NCBI GenBank assembly: GCA_019310745.1 | Contig: JAFDDS010000073.1 | Location: 1 to 5,125, forward strand | Reading direction: 5' to 3' | Origin: Deltaproteobacteria bacterium | GTDB taxonomy: Bacteria > Desulfobacterota > DSM-4660 > Desulfatiglandales > B25-G16 | Length of the DNA stretch: 5,125 bases | Part shown: positions 1 through 5,124 of the stretch, piece after piece | Layout: every line of letters begins with the position of its first letter | Numbering within the stretch: the first letter of the stretch is position 1 | The notes under the pieces: model-generated | The model's database searches: none | The model's input: the letters and a program-made list of their open reading frames with translations, nothing else | What the model was told of the DNA's origin: nothing | Position numbers and translations under genes: made by a program

Positions 1-213
1 ATTAAGACTCTTTTCATCTATAACAGCAAGAACAACAGCATCATGAGGTTTCATAGTCCCTCTGGATTTAAATCTCAGATCCAGGGTTTTAAGCTCAACG
101 GTCTCAAGCAATACTGGTTCTATAAACATGAATACAAAAACGATCAACAATGTAAGATAGATTGTGATAGAGAAGGGATTTATCGAAAACAACAACTTAA
201 ATCTTTTATTCAT
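1..213 (-). CDS. N-terminal part of a CHASE2-domain membrane sensor (partial, runs off the left edge)
   Basis: Reading the minus strand from an ATG at 213-211 gives 71 codons open to the window edge, with no stop. Seen: a short basic N-terminus (MNKRFK), a hydrophobic segment at about residues 15-36 (YLTLLIVFVFMF) that looks like a transmembrane helix, then ELKTLDLRFKSRG at about 40-52 and DAVVLAVIDEKSL at about 58-70. Known of the family: CHASE2 is an extracytoplasmic sensor domain that begins right after the first membrane helix with an 'E-x-K-x-x-D-x-R-F' segment, followed by a 'V-V-A-I-D-x-x-S-L' strand. It usually precedes further membrane helices and an adenylate cyclase, diguanylate cyclase or histidine kinase output. 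The output domain is outside the window, so the signalling class is unknown. A good Shine-Dalgarno (AAGGGA, 225-220) sits 6 bases before the ATG and supports this start. It diverges from the phosphatase gene. Domain call is by eye from a short stretch. Confidence 0.72.
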   Translation of the reverse strand, partial: MNKRFKLLFSINPFSITIYLTLLIVFVFMFIEPVLLETVELKTLDLRFKSRGTMKPHDAVVLAVIDEKSLN

Positions 214-221
214 TTACTATC

Positions 222-233
222 CCTTATATAAGG
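222..233. repeat. Perfect 12-bp palindrome at the CHASE2 gene start region
   Basis: CCTTATATAAGG is identical to its reverse complement. It lies just downstream of the candidate -10 (235-240), covers the predicted transcription start and touches the Shine-Dalgarno of the CHASE2 gene. That is a position where a repressor dimer could act, but a chance palindrome in AT-rich DNA is also possible. Confidence 0.4.
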
Positions 234-234
234 T

Positions 235-264
235 ATTATAGGTTTGAGTCGTTGTATTTATCAG
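235..264 (-). promoter_or_regulatory. Candidate sigma70-type promoter of the CHASE2 gene
   Basis: On the minus strand a perfect -10 hexamer TATAAT lies at 240-235. A 4-of-6 match to the -35 hexamer (CTGATA, 264-259) lies 18 bases upstream of it. The expected start of transcription is near 228, leaving a leader of about 15 bases that contains the Shine-Dalgarno. The -10 is strong and the -35 weak, so the element may need an activator. Promoter calls by eye in AT-rich DNA are often false. Confidence 0.4.
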
Positions 265-286
265 AAACAATTATTTTAATGAGTAT

Positions 287-306
287 TGATTACATTAGGT
301 TAATCA
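287..306. repeat. Inverted repeat TGATTA-N8-TAATCA
   Basis: TGATTA at 287-292 and TAATCA at 301-306 are exact reverse complements separated by 8 bases. The site lies upstream of both candidate divergent promoters, where an operator or activator site for either gene could sit. Half-sites of six A/T-rich bases can easily arise by chance, so this is recorded as a candidate only. Confidence 0.25.
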
Positions 307-361
307 TATATGGTAAATAGCCATTAAAGTCAAGAAGACACGCAAACGAGGGATAATTTGA

Positions 362-389
362 TTGACAAATTTCTGAGGAGACTGATAAA
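362..389 (+). promoter_or_regulatory. Candidate sigma70-type promoter for the mpgP-mtnA operon
   Basis: A perfect -35 hexamer TTGACA (362-367) is followed after 16 bases by GATAAA (384-389), a 4-of-6 match to TATAAT. With an 18-base spacer TAAATT (386-391) is an equal alternative. Transcription would start near 396, giving a leader of about 95 bases before mpgP. It is the best plus-strand candidate in the intergenic region. Confidence 0.4.
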
Positions 390-405
390 TTAATTTTATA
401 CCAGT
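381..405 (+). promoter_or_regulatory. Imperfect dyad overlapping the -10 of the mpgP promoter (possible operator)
   Basis: ACTGATAAA (381-389) can pair with TTTAT (395-399) and CAGT (402-405), with AC (400-401) bulged and TTAAT as loop: nine pairs in all. Because it covers the proposed -10, a role as a DNA operator is more likely than as a leader RNA structure. It is inferred from complementarity only. Confidence 0.22.
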
Positions 406-452
406 GTCTCGGTTGATACTCATACCTTTCCTTCAAATTTTGACCAGATACC

Positions 453-473
453 GTTTTCTTTTAAGGAGAAAAC
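453..473 (+). promoter_or_regulatory. Hairpin carrying the mpgP ribosome-binding site
   Basis: GTTTTCT (453-459) and AGAAAAC (467-473) form a perfect 7-bp stem around a 7-base loop TTTAAGG. The only clear Shine-Dalgarno before mpgP, AAGGAG (463-468), lies half in the loop and half in the 3' arm, so folding could limit ribosome access. The stem is AT-rich and would be marginal at high temperature. A short T-run (477-481) follows after CCGC, so a weak attenuator is an alternative reading. Confidence 0.35.
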
Positions 474-491
474 CGCTTTTTATGCAATAAT

Positions 492-1328
492 ATGCGTGAC
501 AGTTTAAAAAAATCCCAACCTCAGACATTGATATTCACAGACCTCGATGGCACCCTCTTAGATGATCAAACCTACGATTTCAGCCCAGCAATACCTGCCC
601 TCAAGATTATTCATTCACGGAAAATTCCTCTTATCTTGGTAAGCAGTAAGACCCGAGCTGAGATTGAATTTTTTGAGGAGTCATTGTCTCTTGAAAGCCC
701 CTTTATTTCAGAAAACGGTGGGGGTATATATTTCCCAACTGCCTTTTCAATACCGAAGGAATATTCTTGTGAGAAGGTTGTTGGTTTTAAGGCACTCTTT
801 ATGGGTAGGCCTATAAAAGAGGTGCTCGAGAGAAGCAGGAAGCTAAAGGATAATTTTAACTTCAAAGGTTTTTCCGAGATGCCTGTTCAAGAGATTGCAT
901 CTTTGACAGGTCTCACATTAGAGGATGCTCTTCGTGCATCCAAAAGAGAGTTTGATGAACCCATACTATTGCAGGACTCTCTTGATGATAGGGAGATATT
1001 TTGCGAGAAAGCGGCACAGCATGGCCTTGATTGTGTATTCGGTGGGCGTTTTATTCATCTATTTATTGGCGGAAATAAGGGGAGGGCTGTAGAGACAGTT
1101 CTGGATATTTATAATCAACGAAAGGGGGCAACTTTTTCTATTGCTCTTGGAGACAGCCCAAATGATATATCCATGTTAAAGGCGGTAGACAAGGCTGTGT
1201 TGATGCAAGGGAGAGATGGCACCTATATAAAGGGTCTTGCTCATCTTGATATTATTAAGGCAGAGGGAAATGGCCCTGAGGTCTGGAACAGGGTGATGTT
1301 GTCTATTTTAGAAGATCTTAGAAATTGA
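492..1328 (+). CDS. mpgP: HAD-superfamily phosphatase, mannosyl-3-phosphoglycerate phosphatase type
   Basis: The 278-residue product has the four HAD motifs: DLDGT at 17-21 (D17 nucleophile, D19 general acid/base), SSK at 51-53, the lysine of GNKGRAV (K196), and GDSPND at 220-225 (metal-binding acids D221, D225). Features typical of the mannosyl-3-phosphoglycerate phosphatase branch of the Cof-like (type IIB cap) HADs are SENGGGIY (73-80), REFDEP (152-157) in the cap, GRFIHL (185-190) and GPEVWNR (261-267). Members remove phosphate from mannosyl- or glucosyl-3-phosphoglycerate to give the compatible solutes mannosylglycerate or glucosylglycerate; the cytosolic E. coli relative YedP has no firmly settled substrate. 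No matching glycosyltransferase is in the window, so the substrate is inferred and glucosyl-3-phosphoglycerate is an alternative. ATG 492 is the only ATG in this frame downstream of the stop at 462-464, but AAGGAG lies 23 bases upstream, unusually far. A two-codon frame ATG-CAA-TAA (482-490) sits between. Length is near the family norm. Confidence 0.82.
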   Translation: MRDSLKKSQPQTLIFTDLDGTLLDDQTYDFSPAIPALKIIHSRKIPLILVSSKTRAEIEFFEESLSLESPFISENGGGIYFPTAFSIPKEYSCEKVVGFKALFMGRPIKEVLERSRKLKDNFNFKGFSEMPVQEIASLTGLTLEDALRASKREFDEPILLQDSLDDREIFCEKAAQHGLDCVFGGRFIHLFIGGNKGRAVETVLDIYNQRKGATFSIALGDSPNDISMLKAVDKAVLMQGRDGTYIKGLAHLDIIKAEGNGPEVWNRVMLSILEDLRN

Positions 1329-1364
1329 AAGCTGATGCCGAAAGCTGAACGCTAACTGGATGCT
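1327..1364. repeat. Degenerate heptamer repeat (GAnnGCT) at the mpgP-mtnA junction
   Basis: The junction is built of near-heptamers: GAAAGCT (1327-1333), GATGCC (1334-1339, one base short), GAAAGCT (1340-1346), GAACGCT (1347-1353), and after five bases GATGCT (1359-1364). Seen another way, GAAAGCTGA occurs twice with a period of 13 (1327-1335 and 1340-1348). The array starts inside the mpgP stop codon and ends across the first possible mtnA ATG (1360). From memory, similar GCTGAAAGCTGA-type heptamer strings occur between genes in several environmental bacterial genomes; this was not checked. Confidence 0.55.
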
Positions 1365-1368
1365 TATT

Positions 1369-2415
1369 ATGATTCCGACAATACAATGGGATAATAACTG
1401 TATCTCTATTATTGATCAGCGAAAACTCCCCAGAAAAAAAGAATGGCTTGTCTGTAGAACATTTCAGGATGTTATTACTGCAATCAGAGAAATGGCTATA
1501 AGAGGTGCTCCAGCTATTGGTGTAGCTGCGTCCATGGGTCTTGCATTAGGTTCTCAAACTATTATAACGGAAAACTACGAAACCTTTAAGAGAAGATTTT
1601 TAGAAATGGCCCGGCAAATGAAATTAGCGAGGCCAACAGCAGCTAACCTAAGATGGGCAGTTGAGAAAATGATAAAGGTTGTAGAAATGATGAATCATAA
1701 TGCTGCGGAGGAAATCAAAGAAGCCCTTAGAAAGGAATCCCAGATTATTTTAGAGACCGATATTCAAATAAATCAAAATATCGGTCAAAATGGACTACAA
1801 CTTATTCCAGATAATGCAACGATACTTACCCACTGCAATGCTGGTGCCTTAGCTACAGGGGGATATGGTACTGCCTTGGGTGTTATCAGGGCGGCTCATG
1901 AGGCTGGGAAAGATATCCACGTGATTGTTGACGAAACACGGCCATTACTCCAGGGCGCTCGCCTTACAGCATTTGAATTAATGGAAGAAAATATCCCAGT
2001 CACAATAATCGTCGATAGTGCAGCAGGTTATTTCATGCGAAAAAAGACGATAGATTTAGTAATAACTGGTGCTGACCGAATAGCCTCAAATGGAGATACA
2101 GCGAATAAGATTGGTTCCTACCAATTGGCCGTACTCGCGAAAGAAAATGAAATCCCTTTTTATGTTGCTGCCCCTCTTTCAACCTTTGATCCTGATCTAA
2201 AAAACGGGGACCTGATACCTATTGAAGAAAGAGACCCCAGAGAGGTTACTTCCTTTAATGGTCATCTGCTTGGCCCGAAGGGTGTGGATGCCTTGAATCC
2301 TGCTTTTGATATAACTCCGGCCAAATACATTTCTGCCATAATAACTGAGAGAAAAATTCTTAAACCACCGTATAAAGGCAGTATTAGTGATCTGTTTCGA
2401 ACAGATGTGAAATAA
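1369..2415 (+). CDS. mtnA: S-methyl-5-thioribose-1-phosphate isomerase
   Basis: MtnA converts 5-methylthioribose-1-phosphate to 5-methylthioribulose-1-phosphate in the methionine salvage pathway and in shunts that break down methylthioadenosine; it is cytosolic and related to eIF2B subunits. Numbering from ATG 1369 (348 residues, the usual length), the sequence shows RGAPAIG (45-51), THCNAGALAT with the catalytic cysteine C156, DETRPLLQGARLTAFEL (188-204), GADRIASNGDTANKIG with the catalytic aspartate D236 (234-249), and IPIEERDPREV (283-293). These match the C160/D240 pair described for the B. subtilis enzyme. An in-frame ATG at 1360 would add MLI. I prefer 1369 because family members often start 'MIPTIxW', a weak GGA lies 8 bases upstream, and the 1360 ATG falls within repeat DNA. 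Neither start has a strong ribosome-binding site, so translation may be coupled to mpgP. No other methionine salvage gene is in the window. Confidence 0.93.
   Translation: MIPTIQWDNNCISIIDQRKLPRKKEWLVCRTFQDVITAIREMAIRGAPAIGVAASMGLALGSQTIITENYETFKRRFLEMARQMKLARPTAANLRWAVEKMIKVVEMMNHNAAEEIKEALRKESQIILETDIQINQNIGQNGLQLIPDNATILTHCNAGALATGGYGTALGVIRAAHEAGKDIHVIVDETRPLLQGARLTAFELMEENIPVTIIVDSAAGYFMRKKTIDLVITGADRIASNGDTANKIGSYQLAVLAKENEIPFYVAAPLSTFDPDLKNGDLIPIEERDPREVTSFNGHLLGPKGVDALNPAFDITPAKYISAIITERKILKPPYKGSISDLFRTDVK
2390..2406 (+). terminator. Stem-loop at the 3' end of mtnA, doubtful terminator
   Basis: ATCTGTT (2390-2396) and AACAGAT (2400-2406) form a perfect 7-bp stem with a TCG loop, inside the last codons of mtnA and ending 9 bases before its stop is complete. 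No T-run follows on either strand, so it does not meet the pattern of an intrinsic terminator. It may slow transcription, protect the mRNA end, or be coincidental coding sequence. The convergent gap (2416-2441) is only 26 bases and holds no better candidate. Confidence 0.25.
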
Positions 2416-2441
2416 GGTAATAAAAATTAATGTAAGGTCGC

Positions 2442-3731
2442 CTACACCTCTTTTTCTCGTGAAGGTTCCTTTCCCCTAAAGCTTTGAGTCGCTATAAGGT
2501 AGATAAACGCAGCTACAAGGAAGCTGGGAATAGCACCTCCTACCTGCAAGTACCTGCCAAGCCAGAACACGAATGAACCAATCACCAAGCAGCCAAATGC
2601 TGTCCAATGGATCCCTTTTGTATACCAGTAAGCACCATGCGTAAACAGGTCATCAGTCAGCAGTGTTCGCTTCTTGGTAAAAAAGTAGTCTGCCAATACA
2701 ATTCCGAATAGAGGACAGAAGATAAAGCCGATGATTTCTAAAAAATGGACATATGTTCCTGGGTAGCCAGCAAAGATGAGTGCGATAATAGTCCCGAGGG
2801 CGCCTCCGATAATAACCCCTTTTTTCTCTCCCAATTTTGGATAGATATTGAGGGCAGAAATCGAAGTAGAGTAGATATCTAAAAATGTGGTGGTAAAGGT
2901 AGAGAAGAGCACGATAATCATAGCAGGAACCACGAGTCCAAAGGAGACCATCACCTCCAATACCATTGATTCTGGAGTTGGCGACTTGGTGGCTAATGCA
3001 GCGCTTAATCCAATAAAGTACATCCATGAACTGATGATGAAATATCCAACCCATGTTCCCCAAAAGCTGCTGCTATCATTTTTTGCATATCGAGAGTAGT
3101 CACACACGAGTGCTAGCCATGAAATAGGCATAATTATTACGTAATCGAGCCCTACCATAAAGGGAAGATCACCCGTTGAGCGAACCTCAAGCAATTGAGA
3201 GATCCCATACTCCTTGAATACTACATAGGTCATTATAATACAGAGAATCACCAGCGCAGTTACCGCTATACGATGAAGCCATTTCCAAAATCGGTATCCA
3301 ACAAGAGCCCATAAGGTCGTTACCACACCAAGAAAAAGTATCCAGAACTTGAGGGTAAAGATTGAGGATTCCTGGGTAAAGGTGGCGGCTGTCTGACCCC
3401 CAATCCATACCATGACCGCAGTCCATCCGATGAGCTGGAAAATATTCAGTACTGCCGGTATATATGATCCACGGACACCAAAAGCTGGCCGTGTGCTCAC
3501 CATGGTAGGAATACCCCATGTGCTGCCGATAATTCCACCCAGGGCCAGGGGAGTGTTTCCGATAATGTGGCCCAAGATAATTACTATTAACCCCGTAATG
3601 TATCCCATGGGCACCAGAATACCCCCGGCCCATATCTCGGCCAGAGAAACAGCTGCTCCAGCCCATAGGAGGAAGAAATCGAAGCCATTCAGTGTTCTTT
3701 GGCTTCTCGGAATTGGTGTAACGCCATTCAT
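2442..3731 (-). CDS. cytX: NCS1-family permease, putative hydroxymethylpyrimidine transporter CytX
   Basis: The 429-residue product is an integral membrane protein of the nucleobase:cation symporter-1 family, with about twelve hydrophobic segments: roughly 18-40, 43-66, 90-112, 128-147, 152-172, 190-210, 225-246, 258-282, 305-322, 326-348, 373-391 and 398-414. Family-like sites include the N-terminal GFDFFLLWAGAAVSLAEIW, RPAFGVRG (81-88), a cytoplasmic DYSRYAKN (211-218) and FCPLFGIVLADYFF (338-351). NCS1 members carry cytosine, allantoin, hydantoin or pyrimidine vitamins with Na+ or H+. CytX is the branch tied to thiamine genes and is thought to import HMP. The assignment to HMP rests on the thiDN gene 43 bases upstream on the same strand; cytosine (CodB-like) is the alternative. 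I chose ATG 3731-3729 because GGAGG (3742-3738) lies six bases before it; a TTG at 3761 would add ten residues without such support. The C-terminal tail is short and charged. Confidence 0.85.
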   Translation of the reverse strand: MNGVTPIPRSQRTLNGFDFFLLWAGAAVSLAEIWAGGILVPMGYITGLIVIILGHIIGNTPLALGGIIGSTWGIPTMVSTRPAFGVRGSYIPAVLNIFQLIGWTAVMVWIGGQTAATFTQESSIFTLKFWILFLGVVTTLWALVGYRFWKWLHRIAVTALVILCIIMTYVVFKEYGISQLLEVRSTGDLPFMVGLDYVIIMPISWLALVCDYSRYAKNDSSSFWGTWVGYFIISSWMYFIGLSAALATKSPTPESMVLEVMVSFGLVVPAMIIVLFSTFTTTFLDIYSTSISALNIYPKLGEKKGVIIGGALGTIIALIFAGYPGTYVHFLEIIGFIFCPLFGIVLADYFFTKKRTLLTDDLFTHGAYWYTKGIHWTAFGCLVIGSFVFWLGRYLQVGGAIPSFLVAAFIYLIATQSFRGKEPSREKEV

Positions 3732-3737
3732 GGTGTG

Positions 3738-3742
3738 CCTCC
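3738..3742 (-). promoter_or_regulatory. Ribosome-binding site deciding the cytX start
   Basis: On the minus strand GGAGG is followed by CACACC and then ATG at 3731, an ideal spacing. It argues for the internal ATG over the TTG at 3761, because the upstream codon has no comparable purine-rich site. It lies in the 43-base gap after thiDN, so cytX can be translated independently on the shared message. Confidence 0.75.
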
Positions 3743-3774
3743 ATTTAATGTTAATAACCAAACAATCCGGGCTC

Positions 3775-5112
3775 TCAAACCTTTATCTTCTGTGTTATCT
3801 TGAGAACCTTTTTAACTACCTCATCTGGATTTTTACCAATAACCCGCACGATGGGTTCTTTGCCTACATCCCCCCTGTCAAAGATAATATCCGGGATTTC
3901 ACCTTGCTTTAGTATTTCTTGTGTGCCCCATTCCAACGAGGAACCCTCTTGTTTTTTTATCTGTAGGGGCTCGTCCGCCCTATCAAAGCTGCGGACCTGT
4001 AAACCGACATGTTTGCATGTTTGTATAATTTTTTCCGAGAATCGGATGTTCATTACCGATCGGAAATTCGGATTATGTTTTATCAAGGTAAGGATAATGC
4101 TGGCAATGTGCCGGGAGCTGCCAAACTCCGGACCTGAAAAAGTAGCAATAGAGTCATTTAATTTTGTGATTCGACCAGGAAAGGCAGCTATATCCTCGAA
4201 TTTTTCTGCAAAGGGGAGTGCGTACCCTAAATTAGAATGAACCTCAGGAATCAGATTACCGATTTTGTTTTTTTGTAATTTTTCAAGGGCAGCCTTTAGA
4301 TCCTCTAATACCTGAAAGCGTGCCTTTTCCCTTGCAATGATTGCATAAGGGTTGGTTGGACCATGTCCTTTTCCCAGAGAAAGAGAAAATCTGATGGCAG
4401 TTGTCATAAAGGATTTGACCCTTTCAACTGCTGTTTGAACCGTGCCTCCCTTCGCAAGTTCTGTGGCAAGCGCGGATGCAAAGGTGCACCCAGTCCCATG
4501 GGTATTTTTGGTAGGGATACGAGGCGTAGGGTATTCGTAGAATGTATTTCCATCAAAAAGGAGATCTACAATTTCTCCTTTCATATGCCCTCCTTTTACC
4601 ACCACATTTCTGGCTCCTAAACTATAAATATGGCGGGCTGCCTCTTTCATTGTCTTTAGATTGTTAACTTCAATACCAGCAAGTACCGAGGCTTCAGGGA
4701 GGTTTGGAGTCACGACAAAGGCAAGCGGGATCAACAATTCGCGTAGGGCCTTTTGAGCCTCTTCTTTAAGGAGAGAATCCCCACTTTTTGCCACCATTAC
4801 GGGGTCTACAATAACGCGCTTTATTCGGTATTGTTTTATTTTCGCGGCAACCAAACTGACGATTTCCGAGCTCGAGAGCATGCCTGTCTTAACTGCATCG
4901 ACACCAATATCTTCAACTACCGAATCAATCTGTTTTTCGATGAATTCCAGCGGCAATTCAAGGATGGCCTGAACCCCAACTGTATTCTGCGCAGTAAGCG
5001 CTGTGATTACGCTCATACCATATCCGCCCAATACAGTGATGGTTTTTAAATCAGTTTGTATTCCTGCTCCACCTCCGGAATCTGAACCAGCAATAGTTAA
5101 AATCCTTTTCAT
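3775..5112 (-). CDS. thiDN: Bifunctional HMP/HMP-phosphate kinase and thiamine-phosphate synthase (ThiD-ThiN fusion)
   Basis: The 445-residue cytosolic protein has two domains. ThiD (about 1-265, ribokinase-like fold) phosphorylates 4-amino-5-hydroxymethyl-2-methylpyrimidine to HMP-P and then HMP-PP. Its marks are AGSDSGGGAGIQTDLKT (8-24), ALTAQNTVGVQ (38-48), DPVMVAKSGD (103-112), TPNLPEA (135-141), VVKGGH (171-176) and THGTGCTFASALA (204-216), with C209 and the anion-hole glycines. A charged, probably helical linker (about 260-283) leads to ThiN (about 284-440): NLIPEVHSNLGYALP (286-300), VAAFPGR-like IAAFPGR (308-314), PEFGSSRHIAS (328-338), MNIRFS (354-359), EWGT (394-397) and PDIIFDRGDVGKEP (407-420). 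ThiN is the non-ThiE thiamine-phosphate synthase common in archaea and some bacteria, usually fused to ThiD. Both domains look intact. A GAGGGG site (5124-5119) precedes ATG 5112. cytX follows in the same direction. A TPP riboswitch upstream is expected for the family but would be outside the window. Confidence 0.94.
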   Translation of the reverse strand: MKRILTIAGSDSGGGAGIQTDLKTITVLGGYGMSVITALTAQNTVGVQAILELPLEFIEKQIDSVVEDIGVDAVKTGMLSSSEIVSLVAAKIKQYRIKRVIVDPVMVAKSGDSLLKEEAQKALRELLIPLAFVVTPNLPEASVLAGIEVNNLKTMKEAARHIYSLGARNVVVKGGHMKGEIVDLLFDGNTFYEYPTPRIPTKNTHGTGCTFASALATELAKGGTVQTAVERVKSFMTTAIRFSLSLGKGHGPTNPYAIIAREKARFQVLEDLKAALEKLQKNKIGNLIPEVHSNLGYALPFAEKFEDIAAFPGRITKLNDSIATFSGPEFGSSRHIASIILTLIKHNPNFRSVMNIRFSEKIIQTCKHVGLQVRSFDRADEPLQIKKQEGSSLEWGTQEILKQGEIPDIIFDRGDVGKEPIVRVIGKNPDEVVKKVLKITQKIKV

Positions 5113-5118
5113 AGCTGC

Positions 5119-5124
5119 CCCTCT
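5119..5124 (-). promoter_or_regulatory. Ribosome-binding site of thiDN
   Basis: Minus-strand GAGGGG lies six bases before the ATG at 5112-5110 and confirms that start, which also matches the usual N-terminus of ThiD (MKRILTIAGSD). Only 13 bases of upstream sequence are present, so promoter and leader cannot be assessed. Confidence 0.6.

Larger units (their letters stand above)
214..491. other. Divergent intergenic region between the CHASE2 gene and mpgP
   Basis: No coding sequence is supported here; the longest plus-strand reading frame I noted is a 13-codon stretch from 279 with no ribosome-binding site. What it holds, in order: the palindrome at 222-233, a minus-strand promoter candidate (235-264), an inverted repeat TGATTA/TAATCA (287-292 and 301-306, 8-base spacer), a plus-strand promoter candidate (362-389), an imperfect hairpin over its -10 (381-405), and a hairpin holding the Shine-Dalgarno of mpgP (453-473). 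The density of short dyads fits a shared control region, though each one alone is weak. Confidence 0.6.

Noticed and set aside
43..231. Plus-strand 62-codon reading frame
   Set aside because: It is antisense to the CHASE2 gene start, has no ribosome-binding site and a composition unlike a protein; the minus-strand frame has a membrane helix and a recognisable domain start.
279..320. Short plus-strand frame of 13 codons from ATG 279
   Set aside because: No Shine-Dalgarno, AT-rich by chance, and it overlaps an inverted repeat; nothing supports translation.
371..412. TPP-riboswitch-like words (CTGAG and ATACCAG) in the mpgP leader
   Set aside because: The order and spacing do not fit: there is no CTGG to pair with CCAG, no CGTAGGGA after it, and the downstream genes are not thiamine genes. 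The words are most likely chance.
611..865. Minus-strand 84-codon frame within mpgP
   Set aside because: It is antisense to conserved phosphatase motifs and is best explained as a shadow.
3732..3774. Possible regulatory element or terminator between thiDN and cytX
   Set aside because: I find no stem with a T-run and no promoter-like pair of hexamers; the gap appears to hold only the cytX ribosome-binding site.
2653..3912. Several open frames of 70-185 codons overlapping cytX on both strands
   Set aside because: They are shadow frames of the permease and of the thiDN 3' end; their translations show no domain and lack proper starts.
3800..5049. Plus-strand frames antisense to thiDN (146, 85 and 98 codons)
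   Set aside because: They lie fully within the well-conserved thiDN coding sequence, have no supporting ribosome-binding sites and no recognisable protein features.
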